Positions 36,691 through 48,333 of a stretch of 64,000 nt of DNA are shown piece by piece (positions within the stretch are counted from its first letter, which is position 1; each line of letters starts with the position of its first letter). The stretch covers positions 63,174,828 through 63,238,827 of the forward strand of contig NC_063172.1 in assembly GCF_023159225.1 (NCBI RefSeq), written 5' to 3'. The stretch is from Perognathus longimembris pacificus. Taxonomy: Eukaryota; Chordata; Mammalia; Rodentia; Heteromyidae. The notes under the pieces are model-generated. The model did not search any database and was not told the DNA's origin. It saw only the letters and a program-made list of their open reading frames with translations. Position numbers and translations under genes: made by a program.

Positions 36691-38857
36691 GACAATAAAA
36701 TAAAATGTATGCTGTGTAAGCTTCCTCAAAATAGATTAACAAAACAAATATTGAAAGAAGCCTAAAAATTTGACCACAGGACATTTTAAATCCTTATCTC
36801 AAGGGAATACTACATAAAAATATGGAGAGAAGAGGTCAATAATGATGACAATTATGAGTTGGCAGTGTTATGTGAAGAACTACAATCCAAATAAGAAAAA
36901 CATTGGGAAAGGAATAAAAACCAAAACAAACAGATAGCTAATAGCAAAGGAATAGCTAATTCACCAAACATCAAGCCCTCTCAAGTATCACTAATAACGA
37001 ACCAATGAAATGAAATGAAGCAGTGACGTCATTCTCTTCCTTTACTAGCGCCAATGAAAGTACTTGGAATCCACCCGGGTTATTGTGAAAGGAAAAGCTC
37101 ACACCGTCTGGAAAGCTTACAGGCATCAGACATTTGGTTCTCAGAGCTCTCCAGGCTCCGGAGTCCCAGATCAAGGCAGCACAGATCTGGTATTTGCTGA
37201 GGGCCTCTTTCCTGGGTAATATATGAACATCCCTCCCCTGCAATTCCCTTGGTGGAAGGATCAAGTGGAGATGTTTAGCCCCTTTTATAAGATCATTAAT
37301 CCCCTTCTTGAGGGATTCACTCTAATCATGCTCAGGGGCCCTACTTTCCTAATTCAATCACCACAGGGATCCAAGATTTCAACACAGAAGCTTTACCGCG
37401 ACAAAAATTCTGATCATAGCACTCAATTGGAGTACTTGTCCACTGAGTATCCCTTACTCCATAGATACACTGCAAAATATTGATTCTTGAGGAAAGAACG
37501 GAGTTTCCCAGAAACCCCATTTTGACTGAGAATATTATCCAAAAGATGAGGGGGGGTGGGTGGGGAAGCACAAAAAATGTTTAATACAAAATAGCTTATG
37601 ACTCTCAGAAATCTTCCCAATCAGGCTGTGAGCTCGGAAGGCAGCTCAGGAATCTGAGCAGGGGTTTCCCTGGCCCTGGCAATGGCACCTGCCAGATGCC
37701 ACGGTGCCACACAAAGACAGTGCCCTAAAGAGCAAGGGTGATGCCCAGTCCCTGACACGTGTGTGAGCAGCAGAGAGCACCACCCTCTGCATGACCCTCT
37801 GAGGACTCGGGGAGGGAGCAGGGCACTGACCCCCCGCTCCTGGGAGAACCCGCTTCCACCATGCTGCCAGTCTCCAGATGAGAGGCAGATTATTACTCCG
37901 GGTGCTCATCTGGGACTCCCTTTAGGTTTTGGTCTATGACTCAGTAACAGTGGACAGATGAGTCTGGCGAACACACAAGCTCCCAAATGGGTGCTTCCAC
38001 CAGGGCCCGTGGTAGGAAGGCGGCTGATTTGGGTGTCCACAGAGGCTGATCAGCGGGGAGGGGAACGGAGCCATGGCAGTCCCGGGCATGGCATCTTCCA
38101 TCTCGGAAAGGGCGTCCCACACGCAGACAGGAGATAGGAAGAGAAGACAATCCCGCCTGCACCTAGCACTGGCGAGGGGAGGGGCCCCCAACACTCTTGA
38201 TCTCTGCCCCTCCCAGCACTAGCTACTGCTCAGGGATAACAAGCCCGCCCCACCCTCCCCCACCCACCTGCCTTCTTCTGAGCTCATCCACTGTGCTGCA
38301 CTGTCCTTCCCCAGAGCCAGGCACCCAAAGCTCACGATGCAAGCTAGCCCATCTTAAACCTGCTCAGGCTGCTTAGCCTGCCTCACTTATTTCTTCCCTT
38401 TAAATCCCTTATAGACTCCTCCACTCCCTTCCTGTAAGCCACCGGGTTTCCCCCTGTTGGGAACCATGGAGATTAAGGAGCCTTTTAAACGCCCTTGTGT
38501 CTATGTTTTGAAACAGTGGCTGATGGGCAGGTCGTCACCATCCAGACTGGCAAGTGTTCCAGTCCTGTCTCCATGTCAGTTGGCTAGATAGACGCTGGGC
38601 GAAGACGGCTCACGGACACGGAATGAAATTGCTCTCTAGTGGCTTGCTCCTGGAAGACCCGCGTCCTGGACCTGAGGACAGTGATGCTCATCTTCCCCAT
38701 ACAGACCACACGACCTACCCAACACGCTCACATGAGGAGCTAGGTAAAATGGATGGGGCAATCGATCTGGCTGTCTGTTCATCCATCCATGTATCTCTCC
38801 ATCGCTCCATTTTTCTATCTCTCTACAGGTACAGAGATAGATATCTGTATGTATCTC
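36691..38857. other. unique sequence
   Basis: A GC-richer segment (37640-38330) carries short ORFs without recognisable domains. No named repeat or gene. Confidence 0.4.
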
Positions 38858-39193
38858 TCTCTACATATATATGTATATATATATATATATATATCTCAGA
38901 GGTATATTCTTTAGATATATGACCTTCATATATCTTCTATAAAATAATTTATATATTTTCATACATATTTTAAAGTATATAACATGTACACATATCTATA
39001 TACATTATATTCTCAAATATATAATGCATATATACATGCATCTCTCTATATATACACATATATATACAAATACATATTTATATGCTTCAAATAGTTGTAC
39101 CAAGGGTTTCAATTTAACATGTCCATATATGGGCACGATGCGTCATGATCACAGTCACACCTATCATACACACACACACACACACACACACAC
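38858..39193. repeat. AT-rich and CA microsatellite cluster
   Basis: (TA)n at about 38862-38893, diffuse ATAT/ACAT sequence to about 39075, and (CA)n at about 39158-39193. Confidence 0.85.
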
Positions 39194-39424
39194 CCTGTGT
39201 GAAGGAGATAACCTCAGCCAGGCAGCTTCAGAGGCCCAGCAACGCCAGGCCACTGCAGCTGGTCCCCTGGTAATGACTACAAGCCAAAGCCCGTGGGCAA
39301 AAGGCGAGCAAAGGCCTTCGTGTGGTTTGTCCTTACAGGTGGTGGGGGGACCGAGGAGCCTGGAGCCTGGGTCTTCCACCGTCTCTTCCTATATACCCTA
39401 TGTACCGGAAAGGAGTAGGATGTC

Positions 39425-39560
39425 ATCACACTGGGACTGGAGGTGTGGCTCAAGTGGTAGAGTGTCAGTCTTTTTTTTTTTTAACCCAATTCTTCCTCTG
39501 TTTATATATATATATATATATACATATATACATATACATATATATATATACATATATGCT
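39425..39560. repeat. SINE stub, T run and (TA)n
   Basis: ggaggtgtggctcaagtggt is a fragment of the ID-like SINE half. It is followed by a 12-T run and a TA/TACA repeat (39503-39560) abutting the antisense L1. Confidence 0.65.
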
Positions 39561-39561
39561 T

Positions 39562-40372
39562 ATTTATTGTCAAAGTGATGTACAGAGAGGTTACGGTTTC
39601 ATACATTAGGCATTGGATACATTTCTTTCTTTCTTTTTTTTTTTTTTGCCAGTCCTGGGGCTTGACTCAGGGCCTGAGCACTGTCCCTGGCTTCTTCCTG
39701 CTCAAGGCTAGCACTCTGCCACCTGAGCCACAGCGCCCCTTCTGGCCGTTTTCTGTATATGTGGTGCTGGGGAATCGAACCAAGAGCTTCATGTGTAGAA
39801 GGCAAGCACTCTTGCCACTAGGCCATATTCCCAGCCCTGGATACATTTCTTGTACTGTTTGTTACCTCCTCCCTCATTCCCCCCTCCCCCCTCACCCTTT
39901 CCCACACCAACTGGACACCAATGGTTTTGCAAGTATTGCTTTTGGAGTCATTTGTCTTTTTATCCTTTGTCCCTAGTTCTAATACCAGTATACACAGTAT
40001 CCAGTGTACTCAAATGAGATACAGTGATAGTGCGGGTACAACCACAGGAAGGGGATACAAGAGGATCATCAATAATAGAAGCTACGGTTACACATAGCAC
40101 GTTGAAAGTAGTTACAACAGTGATATAACAGTCGTTTCCATAACGTGGAGTTCATTTCACTTTCATGTTCATAAGGGCATAGCTATTGGGCTCTTGTGAT
40201 CCTCTGCTGTGACGTGCTAATTATTCCCTATGAGGGAAACCATAGATAGAGTCCATGTTTCTTCTAGAGTCCATGTCTGGCTCACTTCACTTAGTATGAT
40301 TTTTTCCAAGACCTTCCATTTCCTTACGAATGGAGCAGTGTCATTCTTTCTGATAGAGACATAAAATTCCAT
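39562..40372 (-). mobile_element. 5'-truncated L1, antisense, split by a SINE
   Basis: On the minus strand it starts with the ORF2 tail (about 40372 to 40240; translated start YTMEFYVSIRKND). It continues through a long 3' UTR homologous to 36195-36690, and ends in an A-rich terminus near 39562. A SINE interrupts it at 39628-39838. It represents an L1 lineage with a 3' UTR unlike that of the 22019 element. Confidence 0.88.
39615..39851 (-). mobile_element. antisense IDL-Geo-type SINE nested in L1
   Basis: The body is 39628-39838 on the minus strand. A 13-bp duplication, ggatacatttctt, lies at 39615-39627 and 39839-39851. The insertion cleanly splits the L1 3' end, so it is younger than the L1. 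Confidence 0.95.
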
Positions 40373-40409
40373 TGTGTAAAGCTAAGCAAGAGCATAAATA
40401 AGGCTCTTG

Positions 40410-40412
<3 letters not shown>

Positions 40413-40470
<58 letters not shown>
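40413..40470. repeat. composite (CT)n(CA)n microsatellite
   Basis: About 14 CT units pass directly into about 14 CA units, the same arrangement as at 1112. Confidence 0.97.
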
Positions 40471-40472
<2 letters not shown>

Positions 40473-41126
40473 ATCACTTGATTGTTCTTTAAAGCTGCTT
40501 TGGAAATCATAGCTGACGCAGAAAGTCACCATGATGCCTCTTCCAGTCAGAACTTGTGGTCTTCACTCAGCAGGCTCTGCTAGGGCCAGCAAGGCAGCAG
40601 GCACTCACCTTGGTGAGCCAAGTGTGCAGCTGTAGCCTGGCCTTAGACAGTACTCAGTGAGTCACAAAGCTAAGTAGACCACCATCCAAGGAGGCTGGAT
40701 ATGAACATGGAAAAAACACCCTGAATACCAACTCTCTGTGGGAGAAAGACCAGAAAAATCTGGAGTGGAGGCGGCTGGTATAGAGCAGTGTCTGGTGATC
40801 TAAGAACGACCTATAGGGAGCCCACGACTCAATGCTGGGAGAAGAATTAAACTGCCGACCTGTACTGACCTTAAAGTGGCCCACAGGGCGGAAGTGGACA
40901 AATGCTGCGAGATTTTACACGTGGAGTGCCCTGCAGTCAAGTAAACGTAAATGACAGATAAACGTGGTTCCAATAGTTGGCATGTAGGAAATTAGAACAG
41001 GAAGCCTGTTTTAAAAAGGAAAGATAGTGGGGAGAGCAATAGAGATCATGAGGTTGATCTGTATGCATTGTACGTGTCTAGAAATGTCATGATGAAACTG
41101 TCTTTGTATGAGTGATATATGCTGAT
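40471..41126. other. unique sequence
   Basis: No gene recognised. The end (about 41015-41120) weakly resembles an old L1 3' end preceding the purine tract. Confidence 0.4.
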
Positions 41127-41347
41127 TGAAAAATGGGAGGAAGCAAGGGAGGGAGGGAGGGAGGGAGGGAGGGAGGAAACCAGGAGGAGTCAGGGAGAAG
41201 GGAAGAAGGGAGGGAGGGGGAGGGAGAGAGGAAGAGGGTAAGGAAGGAAAGAGAAAAAAAGAAAGAGAGAGAGTAGAAAGGAAGGGAGGGAGGGAGGGAG
41301 GAAGGGAAGATGGGAGAGAGAGAGAGAGAGCGAGAGAGAGAGAGAGA
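41127..41347 (+). repeat. purine-rich (GGGA)n/(GA)n tract
   Basis: About 220 bases, almost all purine on the plus strand: GGAGG units, mixed AGGA units, then a GA dinucleotide run. Repeat ORFs on both strands are artefacts. Confidence 0.93.
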
Positions 41348-42175
41348 TGTCCCTCTAACTCTAACCCTAAAGTACCCTGTGAACCGCTCCCGTCACAGCC
41401 CCTCAATCCCGGGCCCCTTGGCCTGGACTCTCCGGGATTGTAGGCACCTGCCCGCACTTAAGTATTTTTCAGTTCCATCAAGTCCTTAGGCCAGTTACTG
41501 AACTGCTTCTGACTTTCTGATTGCTGGTGTCACTTTTGGGTCTGACCTGCCACCCCCACACTGGACCGCGTGAAGGCCAGTTCCTGCCCCGGGCTGAGCT
41601 CCTCTAGGACAGCACACACTGACTAATCCTGACCTGCTGACCTTGCTCAGCTTAGTAACTCAACTGCCCGACCCTCCCAAAAGGCAAAGAATCCAGTCAG
41701 CCAAGCAAGGGGGAAAAAAAATCTCAAAACATGCTTTTGATCCGTCTAAGTGAACACCCAGTGCTAAAGACACAACGTGAGTGGCAATTGTGAAAACATT
41801 GCATGGGGAACGAAAAGGCACTCTTCACTCTTTTTTTGAAACTATTGATACATGGTTTCTTATTCTGACATGTAGTCTAAGATAATTAAAATTTTGTTTC
41901 CTGAAGTTCTTTTGTCCTCTTATAATTGAGGTAAGCAACTATCTTTAATTATACCAGCAGATTTGCATATTCTAGTTGTCCCTGGTTAAAGACTTACAGA
42001 TGCATTTGGCAAGAAAAGGAACCAAAAAATGAAAATGTCTATTCTTACTTCATTTTGGAGAATTGAAATGATAGACTTATCTACTGGAAAAGAAATTATA
42101 TACAGACATGTGTGTATATGCTTTTCTAATTCAAGAATTCAAACATTTCTGTTATTTAACAGTTCATGAAAATGG
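41348..42175. other. unique sequence
   Basis: No gene or named repeat recognised. Confidence 0.4.
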
Positions 42176-42485
42176 GATTTTGTTGTTGCTGCTGTTTTTG
42201 CTGACTCTTTTCCTTTTGTCTTGTTAGGTTGTCTCGGGAGGGTGAGGAAAGACACAGGAAAGGCGGGACAAAGGGTGAACAAATACAGCAATGAAACTCA
42301 TTAGACATCATGTGGAAAATGCACTATATAACTTGTGGGTAGAGACAGGAGGGAAAAACAGGGAGAACGCGATGAAAGGAGTGACATGATCCAAAAACAA
42401 ATGTGCTCTTCACCCAACTTATGTAAATGCAGCCCTTCTGTACATTACCTTTACAATAGCAATTGTGTGTGTATTAAAGTTCCTG
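42176..42485 (+). mobile_element. old L1 3' UTR fragment
   Basis: gttgttgctgctgtttttgc, gggacaaagggtgaacaaat and gcccttctgtacattacctt run parallel to the L1 3' UTR at 47190-47470. Confidence 0.75.
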
Positions 42486-42549
42486 AAGGACTTTTTTTCA
42501 AAATATCAGAGTCTATGGAACTATTTACTCTGTTTTAAAACATAAAGGA

Positions 42550-42722
42550 GATCAGGGCACTGGTAGCTCACACCTACAGTCCTCGCTACTCAGGAGGCTG
42601 AGATCTAAGGATCAAAAAGCCAAAAATGGGAGTGTGTTCAAGTGATAGAGTGAGTGAAAAAGCCAGGTATGAATGAGGGGCCCCAAGTTCAAGCATCAAT
42701 ACCATACTGATAGGAAAAAGGG
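42550..42722 (+). mobile_element. B1/ID-type SINE, internally deleted
   Basis: cagggcactggtagctcaca and actcaggaggctgagatcta mark the left monomer. It jumps directly to gtgttcaagtgatagagtga and ccaagttcaagcatc. Confidence 0.7.
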
Positions 42723-43469
42723 GGAAATAAACCATGGAGCGTTTACAAGGACCTTAAGTTTTCACAGTGTGTAAAGTTCCAGGGTTACGCAATGGTAAGG
42801 TTTGCCCAAAGTTACAGTTAGGAAACAGCAGAAATTGTACTTGACGCTTGACTTCCTGACTTTTTGGGGTACTCTTCCTGTCTTCCCACCTGGGAAACCA
42901 GAAAATAACTGGAGAAGAAAGGATTGTGATTGTAGCTTGTGAACAGTTCTATGCAACCCTGAGATAAGGCGGCTAACCCAAAACAAATATTGTTTAAGCA
43001 TTGTTACTGTAAATAACAAATTTCCACAGCCTACTGTGATGATTTAAACTCTTCCTTCCATTTTGAGTTTCTCTAATTATTCCTAAGCCTTGAACTTCTC
43101 AATTAAAAAAAAAAAAAAAGCTTTGAGGAAGCTAACAATAGCTAACTAACTCTAACCATAGCAAAAAAAAAAACTGTTAAAAATTATATTGTAATTCTGT
43201 AGGTTGAAACATCCTAGCTCTAAAGTTTATAAGAAACGATAATAAATATCAGATAACTGGGAGCCTAAAAACATATGACAACATATGTACATAGATGAAC
43301 ACATCATAAAAGAGAGGGAAAAAATAATTAAGAGATTTTCCTGAAACCCAAAGAAGAAGCCAAGAAGAGCTGTAAAGTATAATGAAAACTTTCACCTGTA
43401 GGGGAAAATACAAACCACGCCCGTGTTTAATTACAGCACTTCTCCCTGTGCTTCCTGGATTATCAAGGA

Positions 43470-43500
<31 letters not shown>

Positions 43501-44749
43501 TTTTCACATATGAGTTGGTTCTGCCACCCCAGAAAATAACTTCTTAAGCCTAGATCTTGTCAATTAGGCATCAGAGGACAGGGGATTTAAATTTCATATT
43601 CAATCCAAACATTTAAATATGTGAAAGCCTGAGGTCCTTAATACCTAAAACTGGGCAGGGGGCAGGTGTTCATCCAGGACCTCTTTGGAGACCAGCGTGA
43701 AAAAATATCCAGGAGTTGGCTTGTCTATGTTTGATAGCCATTATTATTTAAGTAAAATTAATAATTGTACTAGCAAACATTGTTTAGGTTGTGGTGTTCC
43801 TAAAGTCTATTTTTCAAATAAAAATATGAAACACCAGGTTACCTGGCTCTCTTCTGACATCTAGTGTTTCTAGGTATTATTGCAAACCACCTCAGTTAAT
43901 TTTAAACTATTTAGTATGAAAATACCATATGGAATAAAAGCTTTAGAATGCATGCGTAGTATATTAAGATTCTGTTCCAAATAAAAGTAACAAATCTTCA
44001 AAGGAGTGAAAGACCTTGACTCTTCCCCTTTGAGAAAGTTCAATGGACTGTTTTCTTTGCAGTAGACAGAAAGACCCCATCAGCTGGGTACTTCCGGGTG
44101 GTTTGTACTTTTAGAAGCCACAAGACCATCCTAACCAGAATCTCAGCTCACTTTCAAGGCTGGGGTTTCATTGCTCTGCAATGGGGAGTGAAGGGACTCT
44201 GGACATGTCACAAAACATCTTATGCAAGGTATCATGGTAAGCACAATGGTGAGCCCCTTAGGACCTAAACAGACAGGTGCAGAACCAGGCCCTGAGTCAG
44301 ATCGACGTCTTCAATGCTCATTCCCAAACAGCTTTTAAAAGCTGAAGCCTGGGTGTGTAGAAAGACCCGGGCTTATGCAATCCTTCTTGCTTTTTTTTTC
44401 TGTTCTTTTGCTAATCTCCACACAAGTCCTCGGTCATTTTTTTTCCTTCATCTCTGCTGTCAATCTGCTGGCAAGTGTACGGCCCGTTCCCCCCTCAACC
44501 TCCACACTACACAACAGACACATGCCAGAAGTGGCCACTCCTTCCTGCACAGTCCCGGGACTGCCTCGCAGCAACAGCAGGCTGTTCTAACCACGGGGCC
44601 TCTCATTTCCACTGATACAGTGGCATCCGACTCGATGAGGACAGTCCCCGCTTGCAAAGCCGTGTCTTCTCACGTGCCCATGAGTCCCTGCTTCTGTGTC
44701 CTGCTGGAGGTGACAGGTGGAACGCAGGGTGTGGGCAACTCTGAAAGAT
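42723..44749. other. unique sequence with (CA)n
   Basis: A run of about 15 CA units lies at 43470-43499. A-rich runs lie near 43105 and 43165. ORFs at 44314-44802 have no recognised domain. No gene supported. Confidence 0.4.
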
Positions 44750-44872
44750 TCTTGGGGCTCCAAGTGTGGCTCAGAGTTAGAGCACTTCTCCATCTTGTTT
44801 GATCCCCAGCCCCACAAAAATAGAGAGATAGATGATTGAGTGATTGATAGATAGGATAGGATAGATAAAAAC
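44750..44872 (+). mobile_element. ID-like SINE monomer with (GATA)-rich tail
   Basis: ggctccaagtgtggctcaga, then gttagagcacttctccatct, then tgatccccagccccacaaaa is a single ID-type monomer. Its tail has become GATA/GATT repeats. Confidence 0.6.
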
Positions 44873-46015
44873 AACTGGGATTCAAGCAAAAGACTTCAAA
44901 ATCAATGATGGTCTTAAAAACGATAAATTTAACTTGAGTGAAAAACAAGATTGCATCCATTTTCTTGCACTGCTGCTCAGGATCAACAACACACAGGGAG
45001 ATGCCTTAGGAGTTGAGGCATTCCAGGACTCATGGGAAGAAGGATGGATGCGGCATGAAAAAGGACATGACATGCTAGCAGTACCGTGCAGGGACAAGCA
45101 AATCTGTGTGACTCCAGTGCACAGTGGGTGGGAAGGGGCCTGCTGTCGTGAGGAGTGTTAGGACATCTACCTCTTCTGGTGGTTCAAGACACGACCTTGG
45201 CCATTCAGACACAAACTTGCCCAGAAACAGCACTCAGAACAAAAAAAAGTCAACACAGAAATCGTATTGGACATTTTTATTAAAATTCTTTCTTGGCTGA
45301 TGACATTTGTCATTCCTTTTTTGTTTCTATATTGCATTTGTCCTTATTACCCCAAAAACATGATTTATCTCAGCATCTTCAGGTTATTCCTTTTCTCTAT
45401 CTGCCCCCAAAGCCATTCAAAATGTGCCCCAACATCTTTCCCAGTTTCCCGTTTTTCCTTCTCCAGTCACAGTTCTGACAAGCCCAAAGCACAAGTGTGT
45501 AAACACCATTGATGAAATACAGATCAGAAATTCCTCTCTTTCCTAGACAGTTGCTTCTCCTCATGGAATGCTTAAACCGCTGACTTTCAAAGGGATGGTA
45601 AGTTATAGCGAAGGGTGGCACATGTGAGAGACATATATTTAAAATGTACAAAAATAAATGCACAATAGTTTTTGAGTTATTTTCCATGGGGAAAAATTCA
45701 GTTACAAGAAGTTATTTATATTAACTTCTATAACTTTACCAAAGGTCTACATTGTGAAGGGTTAAAAAGTTCAAAACACAAACTACTAACAGGATGTGTG
45801 TCCAATGACTGAGGTAAGTGACAGAGCAGACAACGGATGTCTGTGTACATCGCAACACACATCCTACAGATGTACAATGAAATACAGATTGCTCTTCAGA
45901 ACCAAAGGAAAGAGACAGCCCAGGGAAGGAGAGGTAGGATTTTAAAAGTCCTTAGCAGAAGTAGGATTAGGAAATTACACAATGATGTTTATTTCCAGAT
46001 CAACAAACCCAAATA
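44873..46015. other. region 3' of GGH
   Basis: Unique sequence beyond the likely GGH poly-A site. A further minus-strand AATAAA (45276-45281) could serve a longer GGH transcript. No other gene seen. Confidence 0.4.
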
Positions 46016-46277
46016 AAATATTTATACACTCAATAAATTTATTTTTTTCTAATCTTTGGGTATAAGAAGGCTTTTCTATGAAAAATGCTTATTACTCATC
46101 TGTCTTATCAATGAATTATCATATGCAATAGAAAAATCATGTTCTTGATAAACAATCAGAGCCAGTCACATAGAGAAGAAATCTTTGGCTTTCCCATAAT
46201 TATAGCCATGATTAGCAATTTGTAACAGTTGACTCAAGGACTTATCCAAAGTTGCTCTGTTGATACATCGAAGACTT
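46016..46277 (-). promoter_or_regulatory. GGH: GGH 3' UTR with candidate poly-A signals
   Basis: Minus-strand AATAAA occurs at 46038-46043, about 240 nt after the stop, and again at 45988-45993. The first gives a 3' UTR of a size usual for this gene. Which signal is used cannot be told from sequence. Confidence 0.55.
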
Positions 46278-46399
46278 TCAATCAAATATATAACATTGTT
46301 GAAATGAAGAAAAATTTTTAGTATAAACTGGAGAAAACTGATAAATCAGGGATTCCTTCTCTTCAATGAGAGACTCATAGTGATGACTGTTTTTTCGAG
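46278..46399 (-). CDS. GGH: GGH exon 9, C-terminus and stop
   Basis: The acceptor is ctttgtcttgcag, then 122 coding nt ending in TGA (46278-46280). The codon split by the intron gives Ala. The product reads RKNSHHYES... to FSSFQQCYIFD, essentially the end of human GGH. The sequon N-F-S is a possible glycosylation site. An old L1 starts within about 40 nt upstream of this acceptor. Confidence 0.96.
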
Positions 46400-46435
46400 C
46401 TGCAAGACAAAGAAAGTATTTGTTTGTTTTTTAAG

Positions 46436-47475
46436 ACTATGCATCAGACAAGGGCCTCATATCTAAAATATATTTAGAGCTCAAAAAAGTAAACCCCTCA
46501 ATAACTAATTCTCAAAGAAACAGCAACTCAATTAATAAATCGGATAGGGTTTTCTGAAGAAGAAATAAGAATGGCCAATAGACACATGAAGAGATGTTCA
46601 ATATCTCTGGCCATGAAAAGAACACACATGCAAATCAAAACAACATTGAGGCTCCACCTCATCTCAGTTAGAATGGCCATTATGAAGAAAACTAATAATA
46701 ACAGATGCTGGTAAAGATGTGGCCAAAGGGAAGGCTACTACGCTGTTGATAGGAATGCAAACTGGTTCAATCACTCTAGAAAGCAGTGTGGAGGTTCCTC
46801 AAAAGACTATACACGGAGCTCCCCTATGACCCAGCAACCCCACTCCTGGGCATTTACCCAAATGATCTCAAAGCAGGCCACACTAGAGCCACCGGCACAA
46901 CCACCACAGCCACGATACGGAATCAACCCAGATGCTCCTTAGTGGATGAATGGTACAAGAAGATATTGTACACACACAAGCACACACACACACACGTAAA
47001 TATATACATACACATATACATGCATACATATATATATACCATATATACACACCATGTATACATATATATACCATACGTATATATACCACATATATTTGTA
47101 TATAATGCCATATACGTTTGTATATATAAATGGAATTCTATGGTTCCATCAGAAAGCATGACATTTTTTCCTTCTTTTTTTCCCTTTTGTTGCTGTTTTT
47201 GATTCCTGTACCCTTTATGCTATATATGTTTATTTGATTGGGAGAAAAGGGAAGCACAGAAACTTTGGGACAAAGGTTGAACCAATTCAGCAGCGATACT
47301 CAGTAAACACTAAATTGGAAATGAACTATACAACTTGGGGGGGGGGAGGGTTCGGATGGGGAAAACTGGGAGAAGATGCGGGAAGGGGTGACACTGTTCA
47401 AAAAATACATGTACTCATTACCTGACTTAAGTAACTGTAACCCCTCTGTACATCACCTTTACAATAAAGAGAAGA
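46436..47475 (+). mobile_element. old 5'-truncated L1 in GGH intron 8
   Basis: Begins inside ORF2 (gcatcagacaagggcctcat, parallel to the young L1 at about 27460). It runs through the Cys-motif region (with stops), then FLKRLYTELPYDPATPLLGI, and the 3' UTR to gtacatcacctttacaataa. About 150 nt of CA/TA repeats interrupt it where the young L1 reads acacaatgg. It is oriented opposite to GGH. Confidence 0.9.
46970..47130. repeat. (CA)n/(TA)n expansion inside the L1
   Basis: CACACA followed by mixed ATACAT/ATATACC units. The flanks match contiguous L1 ORF2 sequence on either side. Confidence 0.85.
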
Positions 47476-48071
47476 AAAAGTGTGGATGACAAGGTTTGCA
47501 TAGGACTACTTGATAATACTTCATCCTGCAATCAAGAGTAAGTGGAAAAAGGGCCAGCGAGAAGAGAAATACTTCACAGAATTTCCCTCCAGCACAGATG
47601 CATCGGATGGAGACAGGTACTTATAGTGCCAGCAGAGGGACGTGCCTGCACCCAGGCACTCTGATGTACTTGCTCCTCAGTTCATTCGAACACGTACAAA
47701 GCAGGGCCTGGGGATGGTGAGAGAGCTCAGGAGGAACTGGCGCTGGACAAGTCCAGCCCAGTCAGCACGCAGAAAGGCATGGTGCACGGCTACCCTCGTG
47801 CACACTCACTAAGATGCTACAAGAGCCGAAAATGATAGAGAAACTGGGAACGAGAAGGCCGATGGAGCACTACGGGTATTTTCCAAACAATGCAGAATTA
47901 TGAAATTACCAAGAAGTACCGCAGGAAGTCTGACAGGGCTAGTCTAGACGTGGAAAGTGAGGAGACACACCTTATCCTAACGTCAACATAAAGATGGCCT
48001 CCTCTGACATTTCACGAGGGAAGACGTTGGCAGATAAAGACCCAGGGGCTCCACTGATTAAAACTACAGCA

Positions 48072-48333
48072 CAGGCTGGGTGCCCGAGCCTCACAGCTCT
48101 GGTTCTAGCTATGAGGAACAGGAGCTCTGGTTTGAAGCTAGGCCACGCAGGAAAATCCATGAGACTCTGATTTCTAATTAACTACCAAAAAGCTGGACAC
48201 GAAGCTGCGGCTCAAGTGGCAGAGAATCAGCTTTGAACGAAAAAGTAAAGGGACAGCACTCTGGGTTCAAGCCCCTGGGCCAGGCCCTGAGTTCAAATCC
48301 CAGTACCAGCACCCCCCAAAAAAAAAAAATCAG
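48072..48333 (+). mobile_element. B1/ID-type SINE in GGH intron 8
   Basis: Left half gagcctcacagctctggttc, then ctaattaactaccaaaaagc, then gcggctcaagtggcagagaa and caggccctgagttcaaatcc with a poly-A tail. A partial repeat of the ID-like end (ggttcaagcccctgggcc) lies inside. Confidence 0.8.

Noticed and set aside
41353..41372. Telomere-like ctctaactctaaccctaa
   Set aside because: Fewer than three CCCTAA-type units, next to a purine repeat. Too short to call an interstitial telomere.
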